DNA from: Pseudisothecium myosuroides
Taxonomy: Eukaryota > Streptophyta > Bryopsida > Hypnales > Lembophyllaceae
Direction: 5' to 3'
Assembly (NCBI GenBank): GCA_951799445.1
Contig: OX637296.1
Coordinates: 4,588,001-4,652,000, forward strand
Length of the DNA: 64,000 bases
The translations under genes were made by a program, and so were the position numbers. Within the stretch, counting starts at the first letter, position 1; each line of letters opens with the position of its first letter. Of the stretch, positions 1-10,700 are shown in pieces. The notes under the pieces are model-generated. The model did no database searches and was not told where the DNA came from. It saw only the letters and a program-made list of their open reading frames with translations.

Positions 1-1500
1 TATTGCATAAACAAAGTTCGTTTAGAAATCAAAGTTCATGGTCTCCCTTCCATTACCATTCTAAACCACACATACAATTTTTTTATATATACACAAGAAA
101 GATCGCTTGGACTATTCACACCTCTACCACAAGTTTGAGCTAGACTTTATAAAAACATATCTATGTGTCCATCAACAAATATCCTTGTCACCTCCTCTAT
201 TGTTGTCTACCACACAACCCTGCTCCAATGCATCTTGAAGAAACCACAACTCCGTCACATTCAGCTAAGGTAGAAACACCTAAAACCATCAAAATAAGCA
301 ATTTAGTATAGTTGGAGGCACATTTTTCTAAAAATAATATTTTTGTAGTATTAGCAATTGAAAGTCATGAATTTAAAAAATAAATAGACTTTTGCGGATA
401 TGACATTTAATTTTTGTGAATTTTCAAAGTGGAAGCTCCCTAGACCACTGAAATTATTACATAACTAGATCTAAAACCAAAATCTAGCAAAATCAATAGT
501 CAACTAATCACATCTAAGGATTGGGATGGTTTAATGATACTTTTGAAGAACACTTTAATTCAAGTCTAGGGTACATGAATAGGTACAAGGACAATTTGGG
601 TGTTTTCACCTTATGCAAGGAAAATGTAAAGAGGCAACAAACAGCAATTTCTAAAATGATTCAATTTGTTTAAAATGATCCCTAATTTGTGTCGATACTA
701 TGTCTTAGTATATTCCAATGTATGTAACCACCATGGCGGGGTGTAAATCCACTCATTGCCAATTAATAACCGCAATACAAAGAATTTTACCACCTATTAC
801 AATAAGGACCACATTGAATACCATACACAAAATCTGAAAAACTCATCCTACTTCAATTATACTATAAAAACTTGTAAGCAAGATTCATTTTGGATTTACA
901 ATTCTTCCATCTATAGCAATAAAGAAAGGCACTCTAAATTCAATGCACTACCAAAAGAATGAAAGAATTTTGGATTAATTATAGGATTCTCTGAACCTTA
1001 CCTCATCTCTCTAGGCCTTGCACATGACAAGTGCATTATAGTGCAAACGTTGCAAATGTGGATGGTTGATGGAAGATTATAAACCATATTTGCACCACAT
1101 ATTTGAGGTCATTGCTCACACTTTTGAACTACATTGAAAGCAAACAATAATCACTAAATGAAAGTGCTAGAATTCCAATCGACAAGTTGGAAATTGTATT
1201 AGTAGTAGGATTGTGGAATCTTAAAATTCTAATCCAATTGTGAGTGAATAAAAAAAAAATCGAGTTAAATAAAAAGTGAAGGAGGAACCCACAAATGGCA
1301 AAAAGACTTCTAATTACTTGTTGACAATGGTAAAGCTTCCTTAATTGGGAAGACCAAAATGGATTGTGTCAGTGGGCAACTCCGGTCTAAAAGTGGAGAG
1401 TAAATTGTAAAGTTATGCTAAAAATCCTATTCAATATTTATCCTAGAAAGAAATATAGAGCCTTTTTCAATACTTATTTTAGAAAGCATTTGAACTTTTA
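1..1500. other. AT-rich intergenic DNA, no gene seen
   Basis: Very AT-rich sequence broken by frequent stops on both strands. The open stretches (for example 756-962) are short, low-complexity in composition and match nothing I recognise. I see no splice-linked exons, tandem array or transposon end here. Confidence 0.6.
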
Positions 1501-1816
1501 TACAATAGAACCTCTTTAAAGTAATAGGGTCCAAACCGCCTACCAATATTACAGTAAAGAAGTTTATTGATTTAGAGAGGATTTGAGCATTTAAGAATTT
1601 AAACACATGAAATTGCTGAAGCTGTACAAGTGGCACATCTTGAGGAAAAGGACCTTATTATGACCAAAAAGCTTGTTCAAAAGCCTGTTTTAGCTTTTTT
1701 TGTCCTTGGCAGGCTCTCATTTAGTGCTGCTACTTATTATATTCTCCAAGCCGAGACTTTATGTTAAAGAGGTTTATTGGCTTAAAGATTATAGACTTAG
1801 AGAGGTTCTATTATAC
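1501..1816. mobile_element. Emigrant-like MITE (TIR ACCTCTTTAAA type)
   Basis: The left end reads TACAATAGAACCTCTTTAAA and the right end is its near inverse (AGAGGTTCTATTATA), giving terminal inverted repeats about 16-20 bp long around 316 bp. A very similar pair of ends bounds 21244-21414, and a degenerate relative begins near 30669. The AATAGAACCTCTNTAAANTAATA theme resembles Emigrant-type MITEs of the pogo/mariner group, which insert at TA. There is no coding capacity. The family assignment rests on the termini only. Confidence 0.55.
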
Positions 1817-1830
1817 CACTTGAATATTTT

Positions 1831-2140
1831 TAGGAATTTCAATAAGACGTGATTTATTCAACTTGAATTTTTTGGAATGTCAACAAGGCGTGTTGCATGC
1901 AATCTAATCATGTCAAATTGGCTTCTTTCTAAATGGACATGTTGGTACCTTTTTAAAAAAAAAAGGTTTGCACCACTTGAGGTATTCAGTTGTGTTTGAT
2001 CCCTTCTTTTTTGCAAAGGCGGGATTGAAACCTCCATTTAAGAAGAATCCAACTTTATGTGATTAGATTGCATGCAACATACCTTGTTGCCATTCCAAAA
2101 AAATCAAATAGAGTAAATCATGTCTCATTGTCATTCCTAA
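1831..2140. repeat. Foldback: inverted repeat with arms of about 100 bp
   Basis: The left arm (about 1831-1955) and right arm (about 2025-2140) are inverted copies. Both contain GTTGCATGCAATCTAATCA or its complement, and the match continues through TTTTTTGGAATG(T/G)CAACAAGG. A spacer of about 70 bp separates them. Transcription would give a long imperfect hairpin. It abuts the MITE at 1501-1816. It may be a foldback element or a relic of inverted duplication. Confidence 0.6.
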
Positions 2141-2800
2141 TCACGTTAAAGAGGTGTAAGAATCCAAATGCATTATAGAATAAGTATTACAAGGGACACC
2201 TTATAAACAAGATTTTTGCATGACTTTACAATCAACAATCCAGAGTTCATTTGATTGCAACATTTCTTTTAGGGATATATGTCATATTGTACACTTATCA
2301 ACTATCTATTAATTAATTCCTGAAGTCACAATTGTACACTTAGGAGAAGCATGCAAGTTTGCACAAATTTTAATGATCTCAAATTTTGGCATGATTTTTA
2401 GAAACTTAAAAATAAATAAATAAATAAAATTAACCTTTTGGAAATATGATTTTTATTTTAATCCATGCCTATAAGAAAAATAAGTTATTCCACACTAAGC
2501 TCAAAATGTTCGAAACAAATAGAAAACATATAAACTTAAAGTAAATTTAAAAAACTTCTCTCCATATAATATGTCCATATCTATATATAAGAATTTTATT
2601 CATTCTATTTGGATTAATATTGAGAAAGTTATAGAACATATTATTTTGCATGCAATCAAGGCATCTTCCAAAAAAATAACATATTGACATCATTTTTAAA
2701 TTGAATATTCTCAAATTTCTAAGAATTTTTTTCATTGAGTTTAGTTTGTTTGGTATAATAATCTTTTCATTGCAATTAGCATGTTTCAATTCCACCTTAA

Positions 2801-3719
2801 CACCTAAAGTCCCAAGGCCATTTTCCATCAAATCCCACTCAAAACTGCCATTTCTATAGCAAAGAGCAAAATAAAATTTAAAATGTGTTTTTTGCATATT
2901 TAACCGTAGGATCTTGCTAGGCTAGTGCAAGAATGTGTGGAAGAAATTTCAGAAACTTTGACTGTGTAGATTGCAAGAGATTTGCATTTAAAGTGAAGGA
3001 ATCAAGTTTTTTTGTTCCTTGCTCAACTACATTTTTTGGCTTTGAACCTTCTTAACTTAAAATTTTTGCTCTAATGATTTTAAATTTCTAATTTTATACA
3101 ATGAAGAATTGAGTTGAAAATCTAGGAAAAAAATCCAAAAAAGAAACACTTAGTTTTCACTCATCAAAAAATTGTTAAGTAGGAGTAGGTTCAAGATTGA
3201 AGGAAAAATTAAATCATTAATAGCTCTAAGATAGAGTTGAAATATACTAATCTCAACGGTGAGATTGTTCTAGCAAAAAATCTTAACCTTGTGAAACTTT
3301 TTTTAAAAAAATTTGTCAAAATTGAGTTTAGAAATGAATTTTACAAGTTATTTTTTCAAGAAGATGCTCTAATTGCCCGAAAAATAAGATTGTCTATAAG
3401 TTTTGCATAACAAATCCAAATGGAATGAATTAAAGCTTCTAATGTAGATAAAAATAAAATCTATCTAAAACAAATTTTTAAAATTTTTAATTTAAAGTTT
3501 TTGGGAGGTTTTTTTTTGCCCGCCAAACTAAAATTTGGGATTTTTGTGCCATAACTTTTGCTCCCAGGCACCGATTGAAATAAAAATTACATTTTCAGAA
3601 AGCTAATGTGATTTTCTATCTTCACAAAAAAAATTCAGAAAATTACAACAAATATTGAGACTATAGGAGCCTATCCGAAATCCATTTTGTCCCCTGAGGG
3701 GTCAACGGGACTTTAGGGG
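2801..3719. mobile_element. TTAA-type TIR element, family A copy 1
   Basis: The left end is TTAA followed by CACCTAAAGTCCCAAGGCC; the right end is GACTTTAGGGG followed by GTAA (TTAA with one change). The interior matches the copies at 31346-32276 and 36539-37473: the shared order includes GCCATTTCTATAGCAA, GTAGGATCTTG, GAATGTGTGGAA and the segment TTGTTCTAGCAA. At about 919 bp and with no long reading frame it is a non-autonomous element. The ends and TTAA target resemble piggyBac elements, but TA target duplication within TTAA would look the same. Confidence 0.6.
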
Positions 3720-3723
3720 GTAA

Positions 3724-4525
3724 CCCCTAAATGCCTCAGCGATCATATATGATCGCTTTGAAATTTCAAGCTTATTTTGGTCTAGTCAATTAAATTTATT
3801 TGACCATTTAAAAAAAAATTCGGACAGTTTTGAAGGTTTTTATTGAAAAAAATTATTTTTCATTGAAAATAGTAAATATTTGATTTTTGAGAGGTCCTTG
3901 AAGGTATACATGTACCATTGTGGAAGAGTAAAGCTTACAAATCTACTTGATTTCCTGGCTTTAAGCAAAGCTTGCCAATTTCACTTGAATTGAGATCTAA
4001 AAAATTGTACTTATCCATTTGCTTTGAAAATGGTCTCAATAAAAAGAGTAAAGTGTTTCATGATTTTCACCGTTAAAAATTTGAACATTCATTTGCTAAT
4101 TTGGAATTATTTGCAATTTCTACTTATAAAAAAAAATTGCATTTCAACAATTGCAAGGTGGATTGTGTAATGAGATTGATAGCTTTTCATATGAATTTAA
4201 GGTTTTTGGAAGTGCATTTTTGTGTACTAATACAATTTCTAATTTCTCATATCACTTACAATTCCAAAAAAATCTTACATGCAAATTTTTCAGATATTGT
4301 GGAAAAAGTCAACATACTAAAAATAGGATGCATACATTTTTCTTCTTAGAACCTTACAACTCCTATGTAATTGGCATGCACACTAAATAAATAAGCTCCT
4401 TAAACATCTAGAAGGTTAGATTTTGAAAAAAAAACAATTTGTATCATTGGGGATAACTATAAACCCATGTTCTTTTTTTATAGAAAAAACACACTTCAGT
4501 TGGAAAGGCTTAGGCACTTAGAAGT
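3724..4525. mobile_element. TTAA-type TIR element, family B copy 1
   Basis: It starts CCCCTAAATGCC directly after the GTAA that closes the preceding element, so the two share one target site. It ends GGCACTTAGAAG before TTCA, a decayed form of GGCACTTAGGGG-TTAA as seen at 14651-14666. Its interior, from GAGAGGTCCTTGAAGG to GGAAAGGCTT, is clearly homologous to 13985-14662. Small open stretches at 4101-4390 lie inside it and do not look coding. Confidence 0.55.
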
Positions 4526-4529
4526 TCAA

Positions 4530-5480
4530 TATAACTATTTATAATATAGATTTTCCTTCTATCTCTTGCTTGCTTCTAATTAACAATTTTTTGAAGAATC
4601 AAAATCAATTTTTTTCCAAACCCTCAACTAAATTCTTTTGCATAATTTAAAAAAATATAACTTTAGTGCAAGAATTCTCTTAAGTTAAGAGAACTCAAAG
4701 GCTCATTATATAGTATAATAAAAAACCAAATAAATAAATATCACTATAAATGCAAATATCTTGCAATCTACTTTGGGAAACTTTTTGAAATTTCTTCCAC
4801 ATATTATTGTATTTTTTTAGTGCAAGAAACTTTGGTAAGATATACAACAAAGATGGTTACTTGTAGTTTTGCTCTTTGCACTAAAAATGATATTTTTTTT
4901 TAATGATTTTGGATGAAAAAACGACCTTCATTTTAGGAATTAAATAAAAATTGTATTTTGCAACTACCATATGTTCAAGTCAACTTTAGATTGGAAGAAA
5001 TAATTGGAAGAAATAATTGGAAGAAATTTGAAGCATCTCTAAAATATGAAAAATTGTACAACTATTTCTAAGAATTTGAGATAATTTCATTCATTTGTTG
5101 TCAATTTTAAATATCTTAAGTAGATATCTTAAGTAGATATTTTAAATATATATATTTTTTTGAATTAAAAAAAAAACATTTAATCATGAATAAAAAAACT
5201 CAATCCATTTGATCAAAGTAAATTCAAAAACTCAAAAACTCCATAAAATTCAAAATATTTGGAAGATTGACATGCCAAAAGCCAAGAAAATCCATTCAAG
5301 GTGTTGAATTGTTGAAATTCCACAAATAAAATTATTTTGACACTCGAATGCCGAATCTAACCATATATTAAAGTCATACAATTTAAATTTTAATGAAAAA
5401 GTGGTTGGCTTATAGAGCTTTCTGTTTAGTTATAGCTTATTGAATTATGCATATTTACAGTGTATTTTTCATCCATCAAA

Positions 5481-5519
<39 letters not shown>

Positions 5520-6207
5520 ATATATTATAGGATTTCACCAAGTTAGTACATTTTAATAATTTCCTACTAAAGACATCATTTGCACTCTAGTTTTTTTCAT
5601 TATAAAATTTAAAGCTCCTTTTAAGTTTACCGTAAAACCATTTATGCAAATATAACATAAAAAAAAAATTATTATAAAAAAATTCTTTGAATTTAAACTT
5701 GGTATTTTTGTAGAAACTAATGTTTGAAATTTTAGTTGTTTGATTAGTAATTGGAAAATTGGAAAATTAGATTATTATTATTTTTTGCTTAATTCAAGTG
5801 ATAAAACTACTATTATTGTTTATATGGTCATATATTATTAAGGGATTTTAAAAATTAGCTTTAGTATCTTTCTAAATAAAATTTGAGGTTTGAATTTTTT
5901 ATTTAACCAAACATCTTCAATATTATCTAAATGTGATGCCCAAGATTTATTAAACTCAATGATTTTATGTTCAATAAGGCTATTTTGGCTATGTTACATG
6001 GCAATTCATAATCTATTATGACAATATTCTAGAATTGAAACAAATCACTGTCTACTAGAAAAATTACATTGGTTGTTACCTTAAGTATCAAATGTATATA
6101 TAATGATTGATGACAAGTTTGGTCTAGAAAAATGTAGACAAGAATGAGTTCTATCAAATGAAGCTTATTGATCAAGGTGGGAATCAAAAAATCAAAATGT
6201 AGCTTCA
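4530..6207. other. AT-rich non-coding DNA with simple repeats
   Basis: No gene seen. It holds a 13-bp tandem repeat (TTGGAAGAAATAA, three units, 4991-5028) and a pure TA microsatellite at about 5485-5516. The stretch 6029-6207 lies just downstream of the 6208-7704 frame and could be its 3' untranslated region. Confidence 0.6.
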
Positions 6208-7704
6208 TCACTCATCACTATGTGGACATGGTGGTATATGCCAATGTTGAGAGGTTGAATCATATATGGGAGTAGAAACTCTGGAGTTTTCTCCATGAGA
6301 GAGGGGTTCAGAATCTCCATTCTGATAGCAAGGCGTAGACCCTCCAACATGATAGCTAGAAGCAGATCCTTCAATTCCATGGTTCGGAGTAGAATATGTA
6401 GAATGATTCTCAGAAGTTGTTGAATAATCTCTTGGTGCTTGTAGAAACCAATGTTGAGAGGATGTATCATAACTAGATATTGGAGATGTTGGAATATAAG
6501 GACGCTGTGGAGACCCTGGAGATGTTGGAATATAAGGACGCTGTGGAGACCCTGGAGATGTTGGAATATAAGGATGTTGTGGAGACCCTGGAGATGTTGG
6601 AATATAAGGACGCTCTGGATACCCTGGAGATGTTGGAATGTAAGGACGCTCTGGATACCCTGGAGATGTTGGAATATAAGGATGCTCTAGATACCCTGGA
6701 GATGTTGGAATATAAGGATGCTCTAGATACCCTGGAGATGTTGGAATGTAAGGATGCTCTGGATACCCTGGAGATGTTGGAATATAAGGACGCTCTGGAT
6801 ACCCTGGAGAAGTTGGAATATAAAGACGCTCTGGAGACCCTGGAGATGTTGGAATATAAGGGCGCTCTGGAGACCCTAGAGATGTTGGAATATAAAAAAA
6901 CCCTGAAGATGTTGGAATACAAGGACGCTCTGGATACCCTGGAGGTGTTGGAATATAAGGAGGCTCTGGAGATGTTTGACTATAAGAAGACCCTGGAGAT
7001 GTTGGATTGTAAGGAGACCCTGGAGATGAATAAGATAAACTTTGGGTGACTGAGAAAGATTCAAGATCATCAATTGGTCTGGGATTACAGCAATGTGAAT
7101 AATCTTCAGGATAAGGAGAACCTTGAGGGATTGAAGAAGCTTCAACATCATTGATTGGTCTAAAATTACACCTTGAAGAATTACATGAACTAGCAGTAGA
7201 AGATGTACTTGAAAGAGATCTTGGAGGAGTATAAGACCAATTTGGTGATGATGGAGGAGCACGCAGTGAACAAGAATTACATGATGATTGAAGGTGATTG
7301 GAATGAAAAGATGGTGATGGTTGCCTATTTGGATCATAGTTGACTGATGATTCTGATTGGCAACTTGGGTCACTAGTATCAGTTCTAGTTCTCTCCGATG
7401 ACGATATAGTTCTCTCTGATGATTCAAGTTGATTGGAACCAATAAATACAGATGGGTGCCTATTTGGATCATAGTTGACTGATGGTTGCCCGTCTGATGA
7501 TGATAGCCAACTTCCACCACTACCTCCTCGAATTCTTTGAATCAAAATACCCCAGTTCTCATATGGTCCTTTTTTATAAAAATTACAAGGATATTTAATC
7601 TTTGATATACAAAAGATAGGTTTGCATTTACTTTTTGATTGAAGTTCATTTTCATAATTCTTCAGGTTTAATAAATTTAATTTGATTGAAATATCTTCGT
7701 CCAT
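6208..7704 (-). CDS. Ser/Pro/Tyr-rich protein with YIPTSPG dodecapeptide repeats
   Basis: A single open frame of 498 codons in a region where other frames are riddled with stops. Residues 1-60 are basic and mixed in composition. About 70-240 are Ser/Asn/Pro-rich, with two copies of a 'SVNYDPNR(H/Q)PS' module and two of an 'RPI(N/D)D(V/L)E' module. About 245-415 hold roughly 13 units of a 12-residue repeat, consensus YIPTSPG(Y/S)PERP. The tail has two 'SQHW' modules. There is no signal peptide or membrane segment. The YxPTSPx core recalls the RNA polymerase II CTD heptad, but the period is 12 rather than 7 and no polymerase domain is present, so this is likely convergence. I do not recognise the family. 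Some other frames across the repeat are also open, so the coding frame is an inference from length and from modules outside the repeat. Confidence 0.45.
   Translation of the reverse strand: MDEDISIKLNLLNLKNYENELQSKSKCKPIFCISKIKYPCNFYKKGPYENWGILIQRIRGGSGGSWLSSSDGQPSVNYDPNRHPSVFIGSNQLESSERTISSSERTRTDTSDPSCQSESSVNYDPNRQPSPSFHSNHLQSSCNSCSLRAPPSSPNWSYTPPRSLSSTSSTASSCNSSRCNFRPINDVEASSIPQGSPYPEDYSHCCNPRPIDDLESFSVTQSLSYSSPGSPYNPTSPGSSYSQTSPEPPYIPTPPGYPERPCIPTSSGFFYIPTSLGSPERPYIPTSPGSPERLYIPTSPGYPERPYIPTSPGYPEHPYIPTSPGYLEHPYIPTSPGYLEHPYIPTSPGYPERPYIPTSPGYPERPYIPTSPGSPQHPYIPTSPGSPQRPYIPTSPGSPQRPYIPTSPISSYDTSSQHWFLQAPRDYSTTSENHSTYSTPNHGIEGSASSYHVGGSTPCYQNGDSEPLSHGENSRVSTPIYDSTSQHWHIPPCPHSDE
6481..7020. 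repeat. 36-bp coding minisatellite, about 15 units
   Basis: The unit is GGAGATGTTGGAATATAAGG plus 16 further bases (plus strand), repeated at exact 36-bp spacing with small changes such as ACGCTGTGGAGACCCT versus ACGCTCTGGATACCCT. Because 36 is a multiple of 3, every stop-free frame stays open across the array. That explains long open frames on both strands (6480-7049 plus; 6473-6922 minus). Variants cluster by position (GSPQRP at one end, GYPERP in the middle), as expected from unequal exchange. Confidence 0.9.
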
Positions 7705-10700
7705 TTTTGCTACTAATATAATATGTGAAAGAGTTTGTAATTATAAATTATATTAAACAAAAAATATTTCACAAATTGGATCTATTCTAGTATCTAGGCT
7801 CATATAAAAAGAATTGTCTCTTTTTCTTTAAATTCCAAAAAAGTGTAAATAAGACTTGCATTTTTTATGTTATAAAATTTGAATTTTAAAAAACATTAGA
7901 AATTAGACATTTCAAAATCTATTTTCGTGAATTAAAATAGTTGTTTATCACAAATGTATCAAAATAGCTATGTAATAAGTAATAATTTGAACTATAATTA
8001 TTACATTTATTTATATTATTAGAATTTTATATTTTATATTAAATTTATAAATTTTGAATTTTGAATCTATTGGCATGTAACCCACAATTTTTGGTTAATA
8101 TTATATACTAGTATATTTTTAAGTTATATTATAAATATGAATAAAAATATTAATTATTAATTTCTACATAATTTTATTGATCATTGGTAAAAAAATTAAA
8201 TGAAAATACACTTACAACAAATCACAACAACTAGGACTTGATCAAATATGATACAGTTATAAAATTTATTCAATGTGATGCTAAGTTTAATGCTTTCACA
8301 ATAAATAAAAAGTTCTTGAATAGAATTTACAATCATTTAAAATTTTTTATTCAATAGATATAATTATTTTGATTTTAAATATTTATATTTGAGAGTTTAG
8401 AAGTTATGATGTAATAAAGATTATTGTGATAAAATCATATTTACAAGTATTTTTTTATAAATTATTTCTTTTAAATGTGACTATATCTATTCAAATTGTA
8501 CAAATAAGAAATTGTGAAAAAAATCTTCAAAAATTTATTAAAGCTTGGCTTTAAATATTTAATTAGATTGAGATTTCAATTTTTTTTCTATCATACATTT
8601 TTACACTTTGTAGTTGTTTTTGGATGATGAATGGTCTATGTTTTTTGGCTCAAATTTCCACGCAATTGACGGTGTACTTATAATTTTGGTGATAACCTAT
8701 GCTAAATGTCATCATTAATGAAGAGAAAAATATTGATGATACCTCAAAAATATACATTTGAATACTTTATTTCAAATTAAGATTACAATTTTCCAATAAT
8801 AATTTACTAAAAATCATATATTACAATAACAAATCTTGCTTATTGTTTGTAATTTGGTAATACATTGGCCACTACAAAACATCAAACATATTTCAAATCT
8901 TCTTTGATACTTTTTACATTCTAATCATTCATTAAATATTTTGAATTCATTCTTATATCAGTCTAAAAATAAATTATATTAAATTTTTATTAATTGAAAT
9001 ATAATTTCTACCTTTAAATTTCAAGGAGTCTGTGTTGCTTAATAATCAAATTGCATTGCATGAAGTAGTAAATTGAAATAATCAATGAATTGCTTTTTAT
9101 AAATCTATCCTTTTAAATCTATATTGTAATATTAAAATTAAATTTATAAAGATCATTTAATTTCAAAGAGTGCTTGAAATTTTGTCATACAACATTTAGA
9201 TTGGTGCTTTAATTTGTTTGCTCATACTTGTAGAAAAACTCTAAGAGTATAAAGGTCTCAAATTGAAAATCCATATCTAATGTTAAATATAAATTTTTTT
9301 TGCATTTATGTTTTGGTAACCTATATCAAATTCATCAAAGTTATCATTTATTTTAGATTATATTTTCTTCATTCATTATTTAAAATCAACCTTAAACACA
9401 AATAGGCTTCATAAAATTGTTATCTTTCATTTTTCAATCAGTTGAAATATGTCAAGTATGGTTGATATATAACATAAAAGTTTTGAAAATTTGTTTTGAT
9501 TTGGATATCTATTATTCTATACTCCTATCTAGAAATAAATCTAGGATTTTAAAATATACTTGTCTGAAATTAAATTCGAAATTGGCTCTCTACAACTTGA
9601 TGGACAACAACTAGATCTAATTAAAACACCCTGAAGCAAAAGAATATGTAGATGTCATACTCCAAAGGCTATATAGCAATTCGATCCTTGCAAAGGGAAT
9701 ACAACCCAACCTCTAACCAACCAAAGGCAAAGAATTCAATCCAAAACTATACAGAAACTCCTACTACCAAATTTCTTGTTGAGAACTTCTTGGAGTTAAA
9801 TCACAAGACAATGTCGGAATTGAATATAGAGGACATCAATGAACCAACATTGCTCAAAGAGTGATCAAACTTAATACCACTGGAGCATTTCCAAAAAGGG
9901 CAAAAATTTGTCACTTTCAATGCTTGTTTTCAACATGCGCCGCTTCACTTTAGACTTCCATTCTTTCACATCTAGTGGGGTTTAGTAAAAGCTACAATAT
10001 CTCCGCAATCCCTCAAAAATAGGGAGAGTTCATGCATTAATCTAACCATTTCTAGGAATCCCCTGATTCATTTCGAGATAAAGGGAGTATTATAAATAGG
10101 TATTTATTGATTTATTGATGACCACAACAATTCCATATAGAATTGCAAAATTCTATTCTAAACTTTAGTAGTGACATTGGTATTGATCTATTAGGGTGAT
10201 TATGCATTGAATTGCTAAGTTCTACTCTTATATACAATCCTATCCATTGGAATTTATTTCCTTCTAATTTAGATTGGTGTTTGAAAAGAGTAAAAAATAA
10301 CTAATTAAGATTATAAGTAGCTATATTGATTTCACCATAATCTAAACATGATAATATTTATAAGAAATTTTAGTAATTTTAAATTTTTTTAAATTTTACA
10401 AGTATATTTCAAAATAAAGAAGGAAATATTCATACATTCTATTGCTTATTATATATGCACTATTCATGGTTCAAGTTGTTCATAGGCTTGTGATTAGAAT
10501 CCTAGATCTCAAGTTTCAACTATTTTTTAATATGCCTAAAATCCAATCTCAATGTCTAAAGTCCACTGTCTCAATTCATAATCTAATGTCTAAATAATAT
10601 ATAACAAGTTTGATGCAATGGGATCCTCTTTAAAATGGAAATAAAATGCACGAAAAATAAAAATTATTTTTTAATTACATGAATTTTTCAAACTGACTAA

